62,625 nucleotides of DNA from an uncultured Eggerthella sp. Lineage in GTDB: Bacteria > Actinomycetota > Coriobacteriia > Coriobacteriales > Eggerthellaceae. The notes below the pieces were generated by a model. The model made no database searches. It was not told the DNA's origin and was given only the letters and a program-made list of their open reading frames with translations. How positions within the stretch are numbered: position 1 is the first letter of the stretch; every line of letters starts with the position of its first letter. The stretch is from assembly GCA_900538545.1 (NCBI GenBank), contig UPYK01000011.1, forward strand, positions 1 through 62,625. The letters run 5' to 3'. This document shows positions 1 through 8,070 of this stretch, in pieces. The position numbers were made by a program, and so were the translations under genes.

Positions 1-5
1 CACGA

Positions 6-30
6 AAGAACCTGCAGAATGCAGGTTCTT
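6..30 (-). terminator. Predicted intrinsic terminator after thiD
   Basis: A perfect 11-bp inverted repeat with a 3-nt loop lies just beyond the thiD stop. Read leftward, the right arm ends in TTCTTT, a modest T-tract. A second hairpin with a better T-tract lies upstream inside the thiD reading frame (97-127). Either could end the thiC-thiE-thiD transcript. Confidence 0.6.
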
Positions 31-57
31 GAGCAGGGAAGCGGGGAACCTCGTGGC

Positions 58-996
58 TTACCCACTCCACTGATCGAGTTGACGACGGACGAAAAAAGAT
101 GTCGAACGACCGGGTGGTTTGTCATCTATGGCGGTGTCGAGGTGCCAACCGTGATTCACCGGACCATGGCCGCTGCCGAGCTGCAAATCATGTGCAAGTG
201 CTTGGGTCAGATAGAACTTCGCGTGTTTGACCGCCTCGACCAGTTCACACCCCTCAGCTAGATAGCACGCGATCGCCGAGGAGAGCGTACAGCCTGTGCC
301 GTGGGTATTCTGCGTTTCGATGCGCGGCTCGCGAAGCCAGAATTCTGTGCCATCTTCAGCGAGCAGCAGATCATATGCTTGTCCTGATTCGAAGACGTGA
401 TCGCTCACCACCTCCGATCCTGAAACGCATAAACGCACCGGTTCTTCCCCGCTCCCGAAGCTCTCAAGATGGCCACCCTTCACGAGCACCGCTCGCGCAC
501 CAAGCGCCTGAATAGCGCGCGCTGTCTCTACCATCTGCTGCGGTTGCGTGATAGCAATCCCGCTGAAAACCTCTGCCTCGATCAGATTGGGCGTGACCAC
601 ACTTGCCAGCGGGAACAGTTCACGAACCAAACTTTGCGCCACATCGTCAGTTGCCAGCGATGCCCCGCTCGTCGCGATCATCACAGGATCGAGCACGATG
701 TTCTCCGCGCGGTAAGCACGTAGCGATTCTGCAATGGCCTTGATCAGCGCAGGATTCGCCACCATGCCGATCTTGACCGCATCAGGGCGAATATCAGCGA
801 AGATCGCCTCTATCTGCTCGGCAAGGAATCCGGGTGTGGTTTCCTGCACTCCCAACACGCCCATGGTGTTCTGCGCAGTAAGTGCCGTAATGGCCGATTG
901 GCCATACACTCCCAGCGCCGTCATGGTCTTCAGGTCTGCCTGGATTCCTGCGCCCCCGCTCGAATCCGAACCTGCTATGGTCACTACGCTCTTCAT
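58..996 (-). CDS. thiD: Hydroxymethylpyrimidine/phosphomethylpyrimidine kinase
   Basis: ThiD phosphorylates HMP and then HMP-P to HMP-PP, the pyrimidine substrate of ThiE, in the cytoplasm. The ribokinase-fold signatures are visible: AGSDSSGGAGIQ at residues 8-19, VLDPVM at 101-106, TPNLIEAE at about 135-142, the anion-hole motif NTHGTGCT at 230-237, and GHGPVNH at 276-282. The start has a good ribosome site (GAGGGTGGT) directly upstream. It is the last gene of the leftward thiC-thiE-thiD set. The length of 312 aa is greater than the usual 260-280. The last ~22 residues, after HLDTAI, do not look like ThiD and are encoded by a terminator-like hairpin and T-run that is also found after nadK (see findings). 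Confidence 0.95.
   Translation of the reverse strand: MKSVVTIAGSDSSGGAGIQADLKTMTALGVYGQSAITALTAQNTMGVLGVQETTPGFLAEQIEAIFADIRPDAVKIGMVANPALIKAIAESLRAYRAENIVLDPVMIATSGASLATDDVAQSLVRELFPLASVVTPNLIEAEVFSGIAITQPQQMVETARAIQALGARAVLVKGGHLESFGSGEEPVRLCVSGSEVVSDHVFESGQAYDLLLAEDGTEFWLREPRIETQNTHGTGCTLSSAIACYLAEGCELVEAVKHAKFYLTQALAHDLQLGSGHGPVNHGWHLDTAIDDKPPGRSTSFFVRRQLDQWSG
97..127. repeat. Dispersed imperfect palindrome, copy 1 (in thiD 3' end)
   Basis: Positions 100-127 match 29468-29495 at 27 of 28 bases. The copy folds as two 5-bp arms split by a T/T mismatch around a 9-nt loop. Read leftward it is followed by six T's (positions 97-92), so it resembles an intrinsic terminator oriented with thiD, although it lies within the thiD reading frame. 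Confidence 0.7.
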
Positions 997-1057
997 ACCA
1001 CCCTCATCCCTACTCTTGAATATTCACCTAGCGCTGTCTTTTTCGCCCAGCAGAGCC

Positions 1058-1729
1058 TCAAAGCGCTTCGGCTACCTTCGACAAACGCTTGACCGCACCT
1101 GCCAGATCAGCCTGCGCGAAGATCGCCGAAACCACCGCGATGCCTGCAATGCCTGTCCCCGCAAGTTCACGCGCATTGTCTGCCGTGATCCCTCCAATAG
1201 CTACCACAGGGATCGAAACCGCGGCGCAGATCTGCCGCAACACCTCGTGATCGATCGTCCACGTGTCTTGCTTCGTTGACGTTGGAAACACCGCGCCTAC
1301 TCCCAGATAGTCGGCACCTTCAGCCTCCGCCTTGCGCGCCTGCTCGAGCGTTTTCGCCGTAACGCCGATGATGGCCTGGTCGCCAAGCGCACGACGCGCC
1401 TCAGCACAGGGGATATCATCTTGTCCGATATGTACGCCATCAGCACCAATGCGCAAAGCGAGCTCGACATCGTCATCGATCAGAAACGGTATGCCAGCCT
1501 GCGTGCACAACGCCTGCGCCTCGCGCGCAAGCGTCTCTTTCTCTTCAGGCGCAGCGTGCTTTTCGCGAAGCTGTACACAAGTGATCCCGCCTGCAGAAAG
1601 AGCCTCTTGCAAGACCTCCTTGAACTCCCGCCCCCGAAGCCACGAGCGATCCGTGACCGCATAGAGCCCCAAGGCATCACGAATCTCTTCTTTGCTCCAC
1701 GTTCGCATACGACTAATATTCGTCACCAA
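1058..1729 (-). CDS. thiE: Thiamine-phosphate synthase
   Basis: ThiE joins HMP-PP to hydroxyethylthiazole phosphate, giving thiamine phosphate. TIM-barrel ThiE motifs are present: QLREKH (53-58), IDDDVELA (about 84-91), DGVHIGQDD (97-105, diphosphate and Mg binding), GAVFPTSTK (about 145-153) and AIGGI (177-181). The reading frame overlaps the end of thiC by 17 bases from a GTG start. An ATG at 1708 is an alternative start just after the thiC stop. Neither has a strong ribosome site, so translational coupling to thiC is likely. Length is 216-223 aa, normal for the family. Confidence 0.95.
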   Translation of the reverse strand: MVTNISRMRTWSKEEIRDALGLYAVTDRSWLRGREFKEVLQEALSAGGITCVQLREKHAAPEEKETLAREAQALCTQAGIPFLIDDDVELALRIGADGVHIGQDDIPCAEARRALGDQAIIGVTAKTLEQARKAEAEGADYLGVGAVFPTSTKQDTWTIDHEVLRQICAAVSIPVVAIGGITADNARELAGTGIAGIAVVSAIFAQADLAGAVKRLSKVAEAL

Positions 1730-3020
1730 GATCGATCACGAGACCATCCATGATGGTATTGACCGTGCGAACCGCACACATCTTGCCGCACATCGTGCAT
1801 GATTCCTCGTTCGTTGGCGGCGCGCTCTCGAAGTATTCGCGCGGCTTGACTGGGTCGAGCGCCAGATCGAACATCTCTTCCCAATCGAAGCGTCTGCGCG
1901 CATCGCTCATACGATTATCCCGGTCGCGCGCACCAGGAATTCCTTTAGCGATATCTGCCGCATGCGCCGCGATCTTCGTAGCCACCAGGCCTTCACGCAC
2001 ATCGCTCACATCGGGAAGGCGCAAGTGCTCAGCTGGCGTAACGTAGCACAGGAAATCCGCACCGCTGCTCGCGGCCACTGCGCCGCCAATAGCAGCCGTG
2101 ATATGGTCATAACCTGGTGCGATATCGGTAACCAGCGGTCCGAGCACATAGAACGGCGCATCATGACAGAGGCGCTTCTGCAGCTTCATATTGGCCGCGA
2201 TCTCATCGATGGCCATATGACCTGGTCCTTCGACCATAACCTGAACGCCCGCATCCCACGCGCGCTTAGTGAGCTTGCCGATCTCGATCAACTCAGCGAT
2301 CTGCCCAGCATCGGTAGCATCGTACCCGCAACCGGGACGCATCGCATCGCCAATGCTGATCGTCACATCATATTCATGCAGTATCTCGAGCACGTCATCG
2401 TAGTATTCGTAGAACGGATTCTCGTTGCCTGTTGCTTCCATCCAAGCGAAGATGAGCGAACCGCCGCGCGAGACGATGTTCATCAAACGCCCCGTCTCTT
2501 TGAACGATTCGATCACGCGCCTGTTCATGCCTGCATGGATGGTCACGAAATCCACGCCGTCTTCGGCGTGACGGCGCACCACATCAAGGAAGTCCTGCGG
2601 CGTGATGGAGATGAGCGCTTTCTCTAAATAACCGATCGCATCGTACATGGGCACCGTGCCGATCATAACGGGAGCCATCTCGAGCAGCTGCTTGCGGAAC
2701 TCCTGGGTCTTGCCATGGTTCGACAGGTCCATGATACCTTCCGCGCCCAGCTCAAGCGCCACGCGAACCTTCTCAAGTTCGACTTCGGGATCGATCAGGT
2801 CGCCTGAGATCCCCAAGTTAACGTTAACCTTCGTGCGTAAGCCCGTACCCACACCCTCAGGATCGAGGTTCTTATGATTGACATTCGCTGGAATCGCGAT
2901 AGTCCCTGCCGCAACACATGCGCGGATCTCTTCAGGGGTCTTGCGCTCCTTCTCTGCAACGCGCTTCATTGCATCAGTGATAATTCCTTGCCGAGCGGCA
3001 TCGATTTGCGTGATCGTCAT
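1713..3020 (-). CDS. thiC: Phosphomethylpyrimidine synthase (radical SAM)
   Basis: ThiC converts aminoimidazole ribotide to HMP phosphate using a [4Fe-4S] cluster and S-adenosylmethionine. It commits purine precursor to thiamine. At 435 aa it is the short form of the family, without the long N-terminal domain of proteobacterial ThiC. The C-terminal cluster ligands are visible as C408, C411 and C415 (CTMCGKMC). It is the first gene of the operon and directly follows a TPP riboswitch, so TPP should repress it. The ATG is 7 nt from the 3' edge of the riboswitch, where the GAAGGGAAT segment could be the occluded ribosome site. Confidence 0.97.
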   Translation of the reverse strand: MTITQIDAARQGIITDAMKRVAEKERKTPEEIRACVAAGTIAIPANVNHKNLDPEGVGTGLRTKVNVNLGISGDLIDPEVELEKVRVALELGAEGIMDLSNHGKTQEFRKQLLEMAPVMIGTVPMYDAIGYLEKALISITPQDFLDVVRRHAEDGVDFVTIHAGMNRRVIESFKETGRLMNIVSRGGSLIFAWMEATGNENPFYEYYDDVLEILHEYDVTISIGDAMRPGCGYDATDAGQIAELIEIGKLTKRAWDAGVQVMVEGPGHMAIDEIAANMKLQKRLCHDAPFYVLGPLVTDIAPGYDHITAAIGGAVAASSGADFLCYVTPAEHLRLPDVSDVREGLVATKIAAHAADIAKGIPGARDRDNRMSDARRRFDWEEMFDLALDPVKPREYFESAPPTNEESCTMCGKMCAVRTVNTIMDGLVIDLGDEY

Positions 3021-3026
3021 GATCTC

Positions 3027-3108
3027 ATTCCCTTCGTTGGCATTATCCAGACAGGTTCATCGGGTCGGAGCACCGCTCCCTCTCAGCCTGCAACACGCAA
3101 GCTCCCCG
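3027..3108 (-). promoter_or_regulatory. TPP riboswitch (THI element)
   Basis: Read leftward, the conserved THI-box parts occur in order: GGGGAGC, CTGAGAGGGAGC, a GACCC segment, the invariant TGAACCTG, then TAATGCCAACGAAGGGA just before the thiC ATG. The short distance to the start codon suggests control of translation initiation by hiding the ribosome site. No separate terminator hairpin is visible between the aptamer and thiC. Confidence 0.96.
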
Positions 3109-3207
3109 TATGTAATCGTGGCATCTCAAACCACTACGTGAAAGTATAGCTCATTCAGATGCACCTTCGGCTGGCATTGATCGCGCTACCAAATTGTTGT
3201 GCATGTC

Positions 3208-3229
3208 GTATCATGGATAACCATGATAC
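3208..3229. promoter_or_regulatory. Perfect inverted repeat, probable operator of the MFS gene
   Basis: Two 9-bp arms (GTATCATGG and CCATGATAC) are separated by ATAA. The element sits 14 bases before the ATG chosen for the MFS gene and 100 bases from the thiC riboswitch. Size and symmetry fit a dimeric repressor such as GntR or TetR; no such regulator gene is adjacent. Confidence 0.55.
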
Positions 3230-3243
3230 TCCATCGCAGAAAT

Positions 3244-4482
3244 ATGGATAAGAATCGACCGCGCTTCAAAACAGATAAGCGCTTCCTTATCGTCGTTGCT
3301 TTAGCGATCGTGTTCACTGCTGCAGTTCTGCGCGCTCCCATCACTTCGATGGGCGCACTGTGCGTTGAGGTGCAAGACGATCTTGGCCTTTCATCTGCAG
3401 CGATGGGCCTGGTGACCACGCTTCCCCTTCTTGCGTTCGCCGCCTCGGCGCTTTTCATGAGCGCATTATCGGAACGCTTTGGGAAAAGTCGCGTGCTTGC
3501 TTTTGGTTGCACGGCGATCATCATCGGGATCCTCCTGCGCTCGTTCGCTGGCCCGTTCGGTCTTTTCTTCGGCACGATCCTTCTCGGGTTCGGCATCTCT
3601 TCAGGAAACGTGCTGCTACCTTCGGTCGTGCGTGACAACTTTCCTGCCCATGTAGGCGTGATGACGGCCCTCTACACCACTACTATCAGCGTATTCGCTG
3701 GAGGCATCGCGGGATTCAGCTCCGCGCTCGTCGCCGCTTCTTCCGACTGGCGCACGGTCTTGACGATGGTCGTCCCTTTCGCCGCGATCGCGCTTCTTCT
3801 CTGGATCGCAGCGCGCTGCATGATGAGATCGACGAAGGGCACGCCCGAGCGTCGGGTACTTCGCCTGCATCCTACGCACCTGATCAGCAAACATCTCTTG
3901 AAGCAACCTCTCACCTGGTGGATAACGGGTCTCTTCGGCGTTCAATCGATCCTCTTCTTCAGTCTCGTAGCCTGGCTTCCCGCTATCCTTACTGAAGGCG
4001 GCGTGAGCTCGCAGGCGATCACCACCTGCGTTGCCCTCTTCCCTATCGTGGGCATTCCCTGCACGATCTTCGTTCCGCCTATCGCCCAGCGCCTCAAGCG
4101 ACAACGCTTGTTCGGTGCAAGCATTGGGATGATCTGCGTGATCGGCATCGTGGCACTCTTCTTCGTGAACGCCGATGCAACAGCGATCGTAGCCACTGTT
4201 ATCGTGGGCTTCGCACTGGGCGCGCCCTTCTGCCTGTGCATGTACTACTTTGGCGTGCGCACCGAGAATCCCGAAGATTCCTCGAAGCTCTCAAGCATCT
4301 CGCAAACATTCGGCTACCTTATGGCAGCCATCGGTCCGGCCTGTCTCGGACTGCTCGTCGATCTATCAGGGTCATGGTTCTTGCCGCTTGCGGTCATGCT
4401 CGCACTCTCGATCGTGCTGGTCATATGCGGCTGGAAATCTGGAAGCGGCATGATTCCTGCTGGTCCTGCGAAAACGGATTAG
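3244..4482 (+). CDS. MFS transporter, CynX/NimT-like
   Basis: A major-facilitator protein of about 412 aa with roughly twelve hydrophobic segments. The early LRAPITSMG motif after the first helix is typical of the CynX/NimT (cyanate and nitroimidazole permease-like) branch. The ATG at 3244 is preferred because the frame upstream of it (GTG at 3199, ATG at 3223) runs through the perfect inverted repeat; none of the candidate starts has a clear ribosome site. It is divergent from thiC, so a role in moving a thiamine-pathway compound is possible, but this is inference from position. Substrate unknown. Confidence 0.85.
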   Translation: MDKNRPRFKTDKRFLIVVALAIVFTAAVLRAPITSMGALCVEVQDDLGLSSAAMGLVTTLPLLAFAASALFMSALSERFGKSRVLAFGCTAIIIGILLRSFAGPFGLFFGTILLGFGISSGNVLLPSVVRDNFPAHVGVMTALYTTTISVFAGGIAGFSSALVAASSDWRTVLTMVVPFAAIALLLWIAARCMMRSTKGTPERRVLRLHPTHLISKHLLKQPLTWWITGLFGVQSILFFSLVAWLPAILTEGGVSSQAITTCVALFPIVGIPCTIFVPPIAQRLKRQRLFGASIGMICVIGIVALFFVNADATAIVATVIVGFALGAPFCLCMYYFGVRTENPEDSSKLSSISQTFGYLMAAIGPACLGLLVDLSGSWFLPLAVMLALSIVLVICGWKSGSGMIPAGPAKTD

Positions 4483-4571
4483 CTCGTTCACCTCGTGCTT
4501 AGCGCGAACAGGCATGCGATGCCCCGCCTCGTTGCGTTCGTGCACTATGACTGCTCGCGCAACCCTTGCTC

Positions 4572-5264
4572 TTACTTGATGAAGGATTCACCAGCGTACG
4601 AGATACCCTTGAGCTCGCTTAGCGGAAGAAAGATCCAGACGCTTCCCTCTTCGAGCGAAATACGCGCAGCCTGACCGGTGAGTTCGTTCGAAATGCCCAG
4701 CGGGAAGCAGTTCGTGAGCTGAGCATCTTCAAGACCGTATGCCAAGCCTGTCTCGTAGACTCCTGAAACGCTATCGGAATGAGCGAGCACTGAGCAGATT
4801 CCTTGTGGGCCTGCTGCGATCTCAAGCTGATCCAATTCGCCTTCGGCATCGAGCGCAACGACAACTTCTTCTTCGGTAACACCCCACACCCGCTGACCTT
4901 TGCGCGCAGCAGCTGCCATCAACTGCAGGTTAGCGAGCGAATGATCGAGACGCGCATGGAGGCCGTCGCACATGACGATATGCGTGAATCCTTCATCGAT
5001 CGCGAAGTTGAGCGCAAGGTCCATATCGGTGAAATCTTTGTGAGGATCGAAAGGATGAATGCACACACCGCCTTCTGCTTCTTGCGGAACGAACCCGAGC
5101 GAATCGAAATCACCAAACGCATGGTGCGGTGCAATCCCTCGCTCCACAAGCGCGGCATATCCTGCATCGACCGCGATGATCACATCGAACAGAAAGTTCT
5201 TGAGAACAAGATCGAGGCCTTTATGTTCAGTAGGTGCGCCCCCTACCAGCAAGCAAGAATGCAT
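4572..5264 (-). CDS. thiN: Thiamine pyrophosphokinase
   Basis: Transfers pyrophosphate from ATP to thiamine, giving TPP directly. Family motifs are present: the N-terminal VGGAP, GDFDS at 51-55, KDFTDMDLAL at 76-85, RLDH at 105-108 and the C-terminal GISNELTG. At 230 aa it has the normal bacterial length. The ATG follows AGGAGGATC, a strong ribosome site. It is a separate leftward gene beyond the MFS transporter, so it probably has its own promoter. It lets the cell salvage external thiamine, whereas ThiC/E/D make it de novo. Confidence 0.93.
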   Translation of the reverse strand: MHSCLLVGGAPTEHKGLDLVLKNFLFDVIIAVDAGYAALVERGIAPHHAFGDFDSLGFVPQEAEGGVCIHPFDPHKDFTDMDLALNFAIDEGFTHIVMCDGLHARLDHSLANLQLMAAAARKGQRVWGVTEEEVVVALDAEGELDQLEIAAGPQGICSVLAHSDSVSGVYETGLAYGLEDAQLTNCFPLGISNELTGQAARISLEEGSVWIFLPLSELKGISYAGESFIK

Positions 5265-5291
5265 GATCCTCCTTCGCGCTTCGGTGATGTT

Positions 5292-5306
5292 TGCTAGAAT
5301 ACCATA
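5292..5306 (+). promoter_or_regulatory. Extended -10 promoter of rnpB
   Basis: TGC followed by TAGAAT (5295-5300) forms an extended -10 element, ending six bases before the predicted 5' end of RNase P RNA. No good -35 hexamer is visible, which fits an extended -10 promoter. Confidence 0.5.
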
Positions 5307-5645
5307 GGAGTGAGTCGGGCAACCGCGCCGCGTGCGGTGAGGAAAGTCCGGGCTTCAAAAGGCAAGATGCCAGCTAACGGCTGGGCGGGGTGACCCGACG
5401 GATAGTGCCACAGAAAAGAAAACTCTTACGCACTTCGTGCGTAAGAAAAGCTGAAACGGTGCGGTAAAAGCGCACCAGCATGCTGGTAACAGTATGGCTT
5501 GGTAAACCCCATCTGAAGCAAGCGCAAATAGGAGTGCGATACGGTCGCCTTTCCGTGCATTCGGGTTGCGTGCTAGAGCTTCTTGGTAACAGGAAGTCGA
5601 GATAAATGGTTGCCGATCACAGAACCCGGCTTATAGACTCACTCC
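5307..5645 (+). ncRNA. rnpB: RNase P RNA (type A)
   Basis: This is the catalytic RNA of RNase P, which trims the 5' leader from pre-tRNA. The conserved region GAGGAAAGTCCGGGC lies near the 5' end, and the universally conserved ACAGAACCCGGCTTA segment near the 3' end. The termini pair: GGAGTGAGTC at the 5' end with GACTCACTCC at the 3' end, setting both boundaries. The bacterial P-loop features GGGTGACCCGACGG and AGCAAGCGCAAATAGG are also visible. Length is about 339 nt, normal for type A. It is transcribed rightward and faces the leftward yggU gene. Confidence 0.97.
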
Positions 5646-5661
5646 CCTTTCTTTATAAAAG

Positions 5662-5955
5662 CTAAAGATCAGGCAGCTCGGAAAGCCAAGCGGTGATGAG
5701 GGGTTCGGGGGCATCGATAGCAAGGCGCTTATGGCGGCTTGTCTGCCCTTGCACCACCTCCACTTTCGATTTTGCGATCCCCAGCTCAGAAGCGACAAGC
5801 TTGCAGAGCGCTTTGTTCGCCTTACCGTTATCGGGCGGCGCGGTCACGCAGGCCTGCACCTCATCCAAACCTTCGATGGTTTTTATGCCCAAAACAGCAT
5901 CACGCCCCGAACGGGGCGTGAGACGTAGTGCAAGTTTATACGGTTGGCCAGCCAT
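5662..5955 (-). CDS. DUF167 (YggU) family protein
   Basis: A 97-aa protein of the DUF167/YggU family, recognised by LTPRSGRDAV near the N-terminus, the central PPDNGKANKALCKLVA, and the GQTSRHKRLAID segment. The biochemical function of the family is not established. It is the last gene of the leftward cluster that begins at mraZ, only six bases after the divIVA stop, and follows yggS, yggT and divIVA as in many Gram-positive genomes. The start has AAGGTCTC upstream. Confidence 0.88.
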   Translation of the reverse strand: MAGQPYKLALRLTPRSGRDAVLGIKTIEGLDEVQACVTAPPDNGKANKALCKLVASELGIAKSKVEVVQGQTSRHKRLAIDAPEPLITAWLSELPDL

Positions 5956-5961
5956 GAGACC

Positions 5962-6744
5962 TTAGTCAATCTCATCGAAGGTGAAGGAATCATCCGCATC
6001 GCCGTAACCGGAAAGATCCTTCGAAGACTGCGAGGGTTTCGGAGGTGCCGGGCTGGCAACAGCGGGATTGACCGTGGGCGTGGTGTAGGTTGCAGTTGAA
6101 GGAGAAGGAGACCATTTCTTGGCAACTGGCTCAGCTTTCGCATCCTCATCGATCAAGCCTTCAGGAATAACGATATCGGACGTGTTGTCGCCACCGATCT
6201 CGGAAAGACGCTTCGTGGATGCAGCGATGAAGTCCTTGAGCATCTCCTGATACTGCTCACGTACCTTCTCGCGGCTGACCGTGAGTTCGCTGATCTGCTC
6301 GATGATGCGCTGCTTTTCGCCATCAGCCTTATCGAGAATGCGCTGGCCTTCTTCTTCGGCGTTACGACGGATGTTCTCACCATCGGTCTTCGCCTTTGAA
6401 ACGATCTCATCGGCCGTACGCTGCGCGATGATGAGCGCCTGCGCGATAGCATTGTCTTCGCTCTTGCGCTCGCCAAGCTGGCTTTCGAGCTCTGCGATGC
6501 GGGCGTCCTTCTCAGCAAGGGCAGCTGAATCCTCCGAAGAAGGCGCTGCTTGTTGCTGCTGATTCGCGCTGGCTGGCGCGCTCTTCGCCTCAGCGAGCTG
6601 GGCACGCAGGTGGGCAATTTCATCGTTGAGCGCATCGATCTCATCGGAAACGTGCTCAAGGAAGACATCTACTTCATCGACATCGTATCCACGACGCTCG
6701 ATCTTGAAACTCTGCTGCTGAATATCCTCGGATGTAATCGCCAT
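5962..6744 (-). CDS. divIVA: DivIVA-domain cell division/polarity protein
   Basis: DivIVA proteins bind curved membrane at poles and septa and organise growth and division in actinobacteria. Residues 1-45 carry the lipid-binding DivIVA signature (ITSEDIQQQSF, then RRGYDVDEVDVFLE). Two coiled-coil stretches rich in Glu, Lys and Ala follow (about 30-60 and 75-165), and then a Pro/Ser/Thr-rich tail of about 60 residues. Length is 260 aa. It lies downstream of yggT in the division cluster and has AGAGAGG before the ATG. A partner-binding role for the tail is only a guess. Confidence 0.93.
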   Translation of the reverse strand: MAITSEDIQQQSFKIERRGYDVDEVDVFLEHVSDEIDALNDEIAHLRAQLAEAKSAPASANQQQQAAPSSEDSAALAEKDARIAELESQLGERKSEDNAIAQALIIAQRTADEIVSKAKTDGENIRRNAEEEGQRILDKADGEKQRIIEQISELTVSREKVREQYQEMLKDFIAASTKRLSEIGGDNTSDIVIPEGLIDEDAKAEPVAKKWSPSPSTATYTTPTVNPAVASPAPPKPSQSSKDLSGYGDADDSFTFDEID

Positions 6745-6777
6745 AACAACCTCTCTTGCCTGGTAAATATGCGCGCT

Positions 6778-7032
6778 TTAGAACAATGATACTATAAATC
6801 GCACCCCGAACTGTAACACAAGTAACGCGATAATAGGGGTAATGTCCACCATCCCACCAATAGGGGGGATAAGTCGTTTAAAAAGATTCAAAAAAGGATC
6901 ACAGATCTTACCAAGGGCGTTGCGAATCTCCTCAATGATGCCACCCATCGGGAACCACGAGAGCAGAACATAGATAACGATGACGAAACTGTAGGCATCT
7001 GAAAGCGAAATGAGAATGTACTGCCAGCTCAC
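6778..7032 (-). CDS. YggT family membrane protein
   Basis: An 84-aa integral membrane protein with two hydrophobic helices (about residues 10-30 and 60-82) joined by a loop with FLNLFKRLIPP and the glycine-rich IGGMVDITPI, the YggT family hallmark. The start is GTG, with AAAGGA six bases upstream. Its position between sepF and divIVA is conserved in Gram-positive division clusters. The molecular role is not well defined; a link to septum or membrane organisation is inferred from context. Confidence 0.9.
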   Translation of the reverse strand: MSWQYILISLSDAYSFVIVIYVLLSWFPMGGIIEEIRNALGKICDPFLNLFKRLIPPIGGMVDITPIIALLVLQFGVRFIVSLF

Positions 7033-7101
7033 GTTGTATCCTTTCCTTCCTTATCCACGACCAGGCCGACCCTCTCGGCGAAGCGGCCGATCGGCAAAAC
7101 G

Positions 7102-8013
7102 CTAGAGCACCTTCTTGAGGCGCAGTTGATCGCGCTCAACGAGCGTGAGCTTCCCATCCTTTATGATCGAGAACACTTGCGGTGCTTCATAGGTGATCTG
7201 CATATCGAGCGCTGCGACCGCGCCAAACGCAAAATCAAGAATGCGCTTCGAGAGACCAGCGTTCACATACTTGAGGTTCAAGATGACCACGCTCCCCTCT
7301 TTGAGCATGGTGACGATATTGACCGCTTCTTCGAAGTTCTTCGGCTCGAAGATCTCTACCTTACGGGTGAAATGCCCGCCAACACTTGAGCCGCGATTGG
7401 CAGGAACGGAACTCGATGCGGAAGGATCGGTCGAGGCGAACAGACCATCAAGGCCGCTCGACCCCGTAGAGGGCATCACCGAAGTCTTCGCTGCATCTTG
7501 ACGCTGATACGGCGAAACGAAATCGCGATACGCTGTTTCAGGTCGATCGAAACCGATCGTATCGGCTGGATCGGAATCGAGATCGGCGCTCACATTCACA
7601 CGACTGCTCGAGCGCGTACCAAAGCGAGAATCCGCCGTACTGGAGAGATATCCGGGGACCGACGACGAGGTAGGCACGCTATAATTCCGCGGCTGTTCAG
7701 GCGTTATTACCCCATAGGCCGAGGTCGTGCTCTTGATATCGTCAAGCGAAACCAGGCGCGCCGGACGCGTACGATAAGGATCGCGCGTGGTGTACGTATC
7801 GGAATAGGAATCGCCATAAGAGTCGACCGCATACGATTCATCGTAGCCATATTCGCCATAATCGTCGAAATTCGGGTCGTACGCGTAATCTTCGTAATCG
7901 TACTCTTCTTGCGCGTAATCGTCCTTCTCGGCATTTCGCGACCCGAAGTTGAGTTTGTCCTTTATGCTTTCAACGAAGCTTCCTGCAGATTTTGAAGGAT
8001 TGGGAAAATCCAT
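7102..8013 (-). CDS. sepF: SepF cell division protein, long form
   Basis: SepF tethers FtsZ filaments to the membrane and replaces FtsA in actinobacteria; no ftsA is present here. An N-terminal amphipathic segment is followed by a long low-complexity linker rich in Tyr, Asp and Ser (about residues 30-210). The folded SepF domain occupies about 212-300 (KVEIFEPKNFEEAVNIVTMLKEG, split here for length, then NLKYVNAGLSKRILDFAFG). At 303 aa it is roughly twice the size of Bacillus SepF, the extra length being the acidic, tyrosine-rich linker. AAAGG precedes the start. Confidence 0.93.
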   Translation of the reverse strand: MDFPNPSKSAGSFVESIKDKLNFGSRNAEKDDYAQEEYDYEDYAYDPNFDDYGEYGYDESYAVDSYGDSYSDTYTTRDPYRTRPARLVSLDDIKSTTSAYGVITPEQPRNYSVPTSSSVPGYLSSTADSRFGTRSSSRVNVSADLDSDPADTIGFDRPETAYRDFVSPYQRQDAAKTSVMPSTGSSGLDGLFASTDPSASSSVPANRGSSVGGHFTRKVEIFEPKNFEEAVNIVTMLKEGSVVILNLKYVNAGLSKRILDFAFGAVAALDMQITYEAPQVFSIIKDGKLTLVERDQLRLKKVL

Positions 8014-8070
8014 AAAGCCTTTCCTTTACAAGCCTTGCGCTCCACCAACTGAAGCACACGACTCTCTGTC

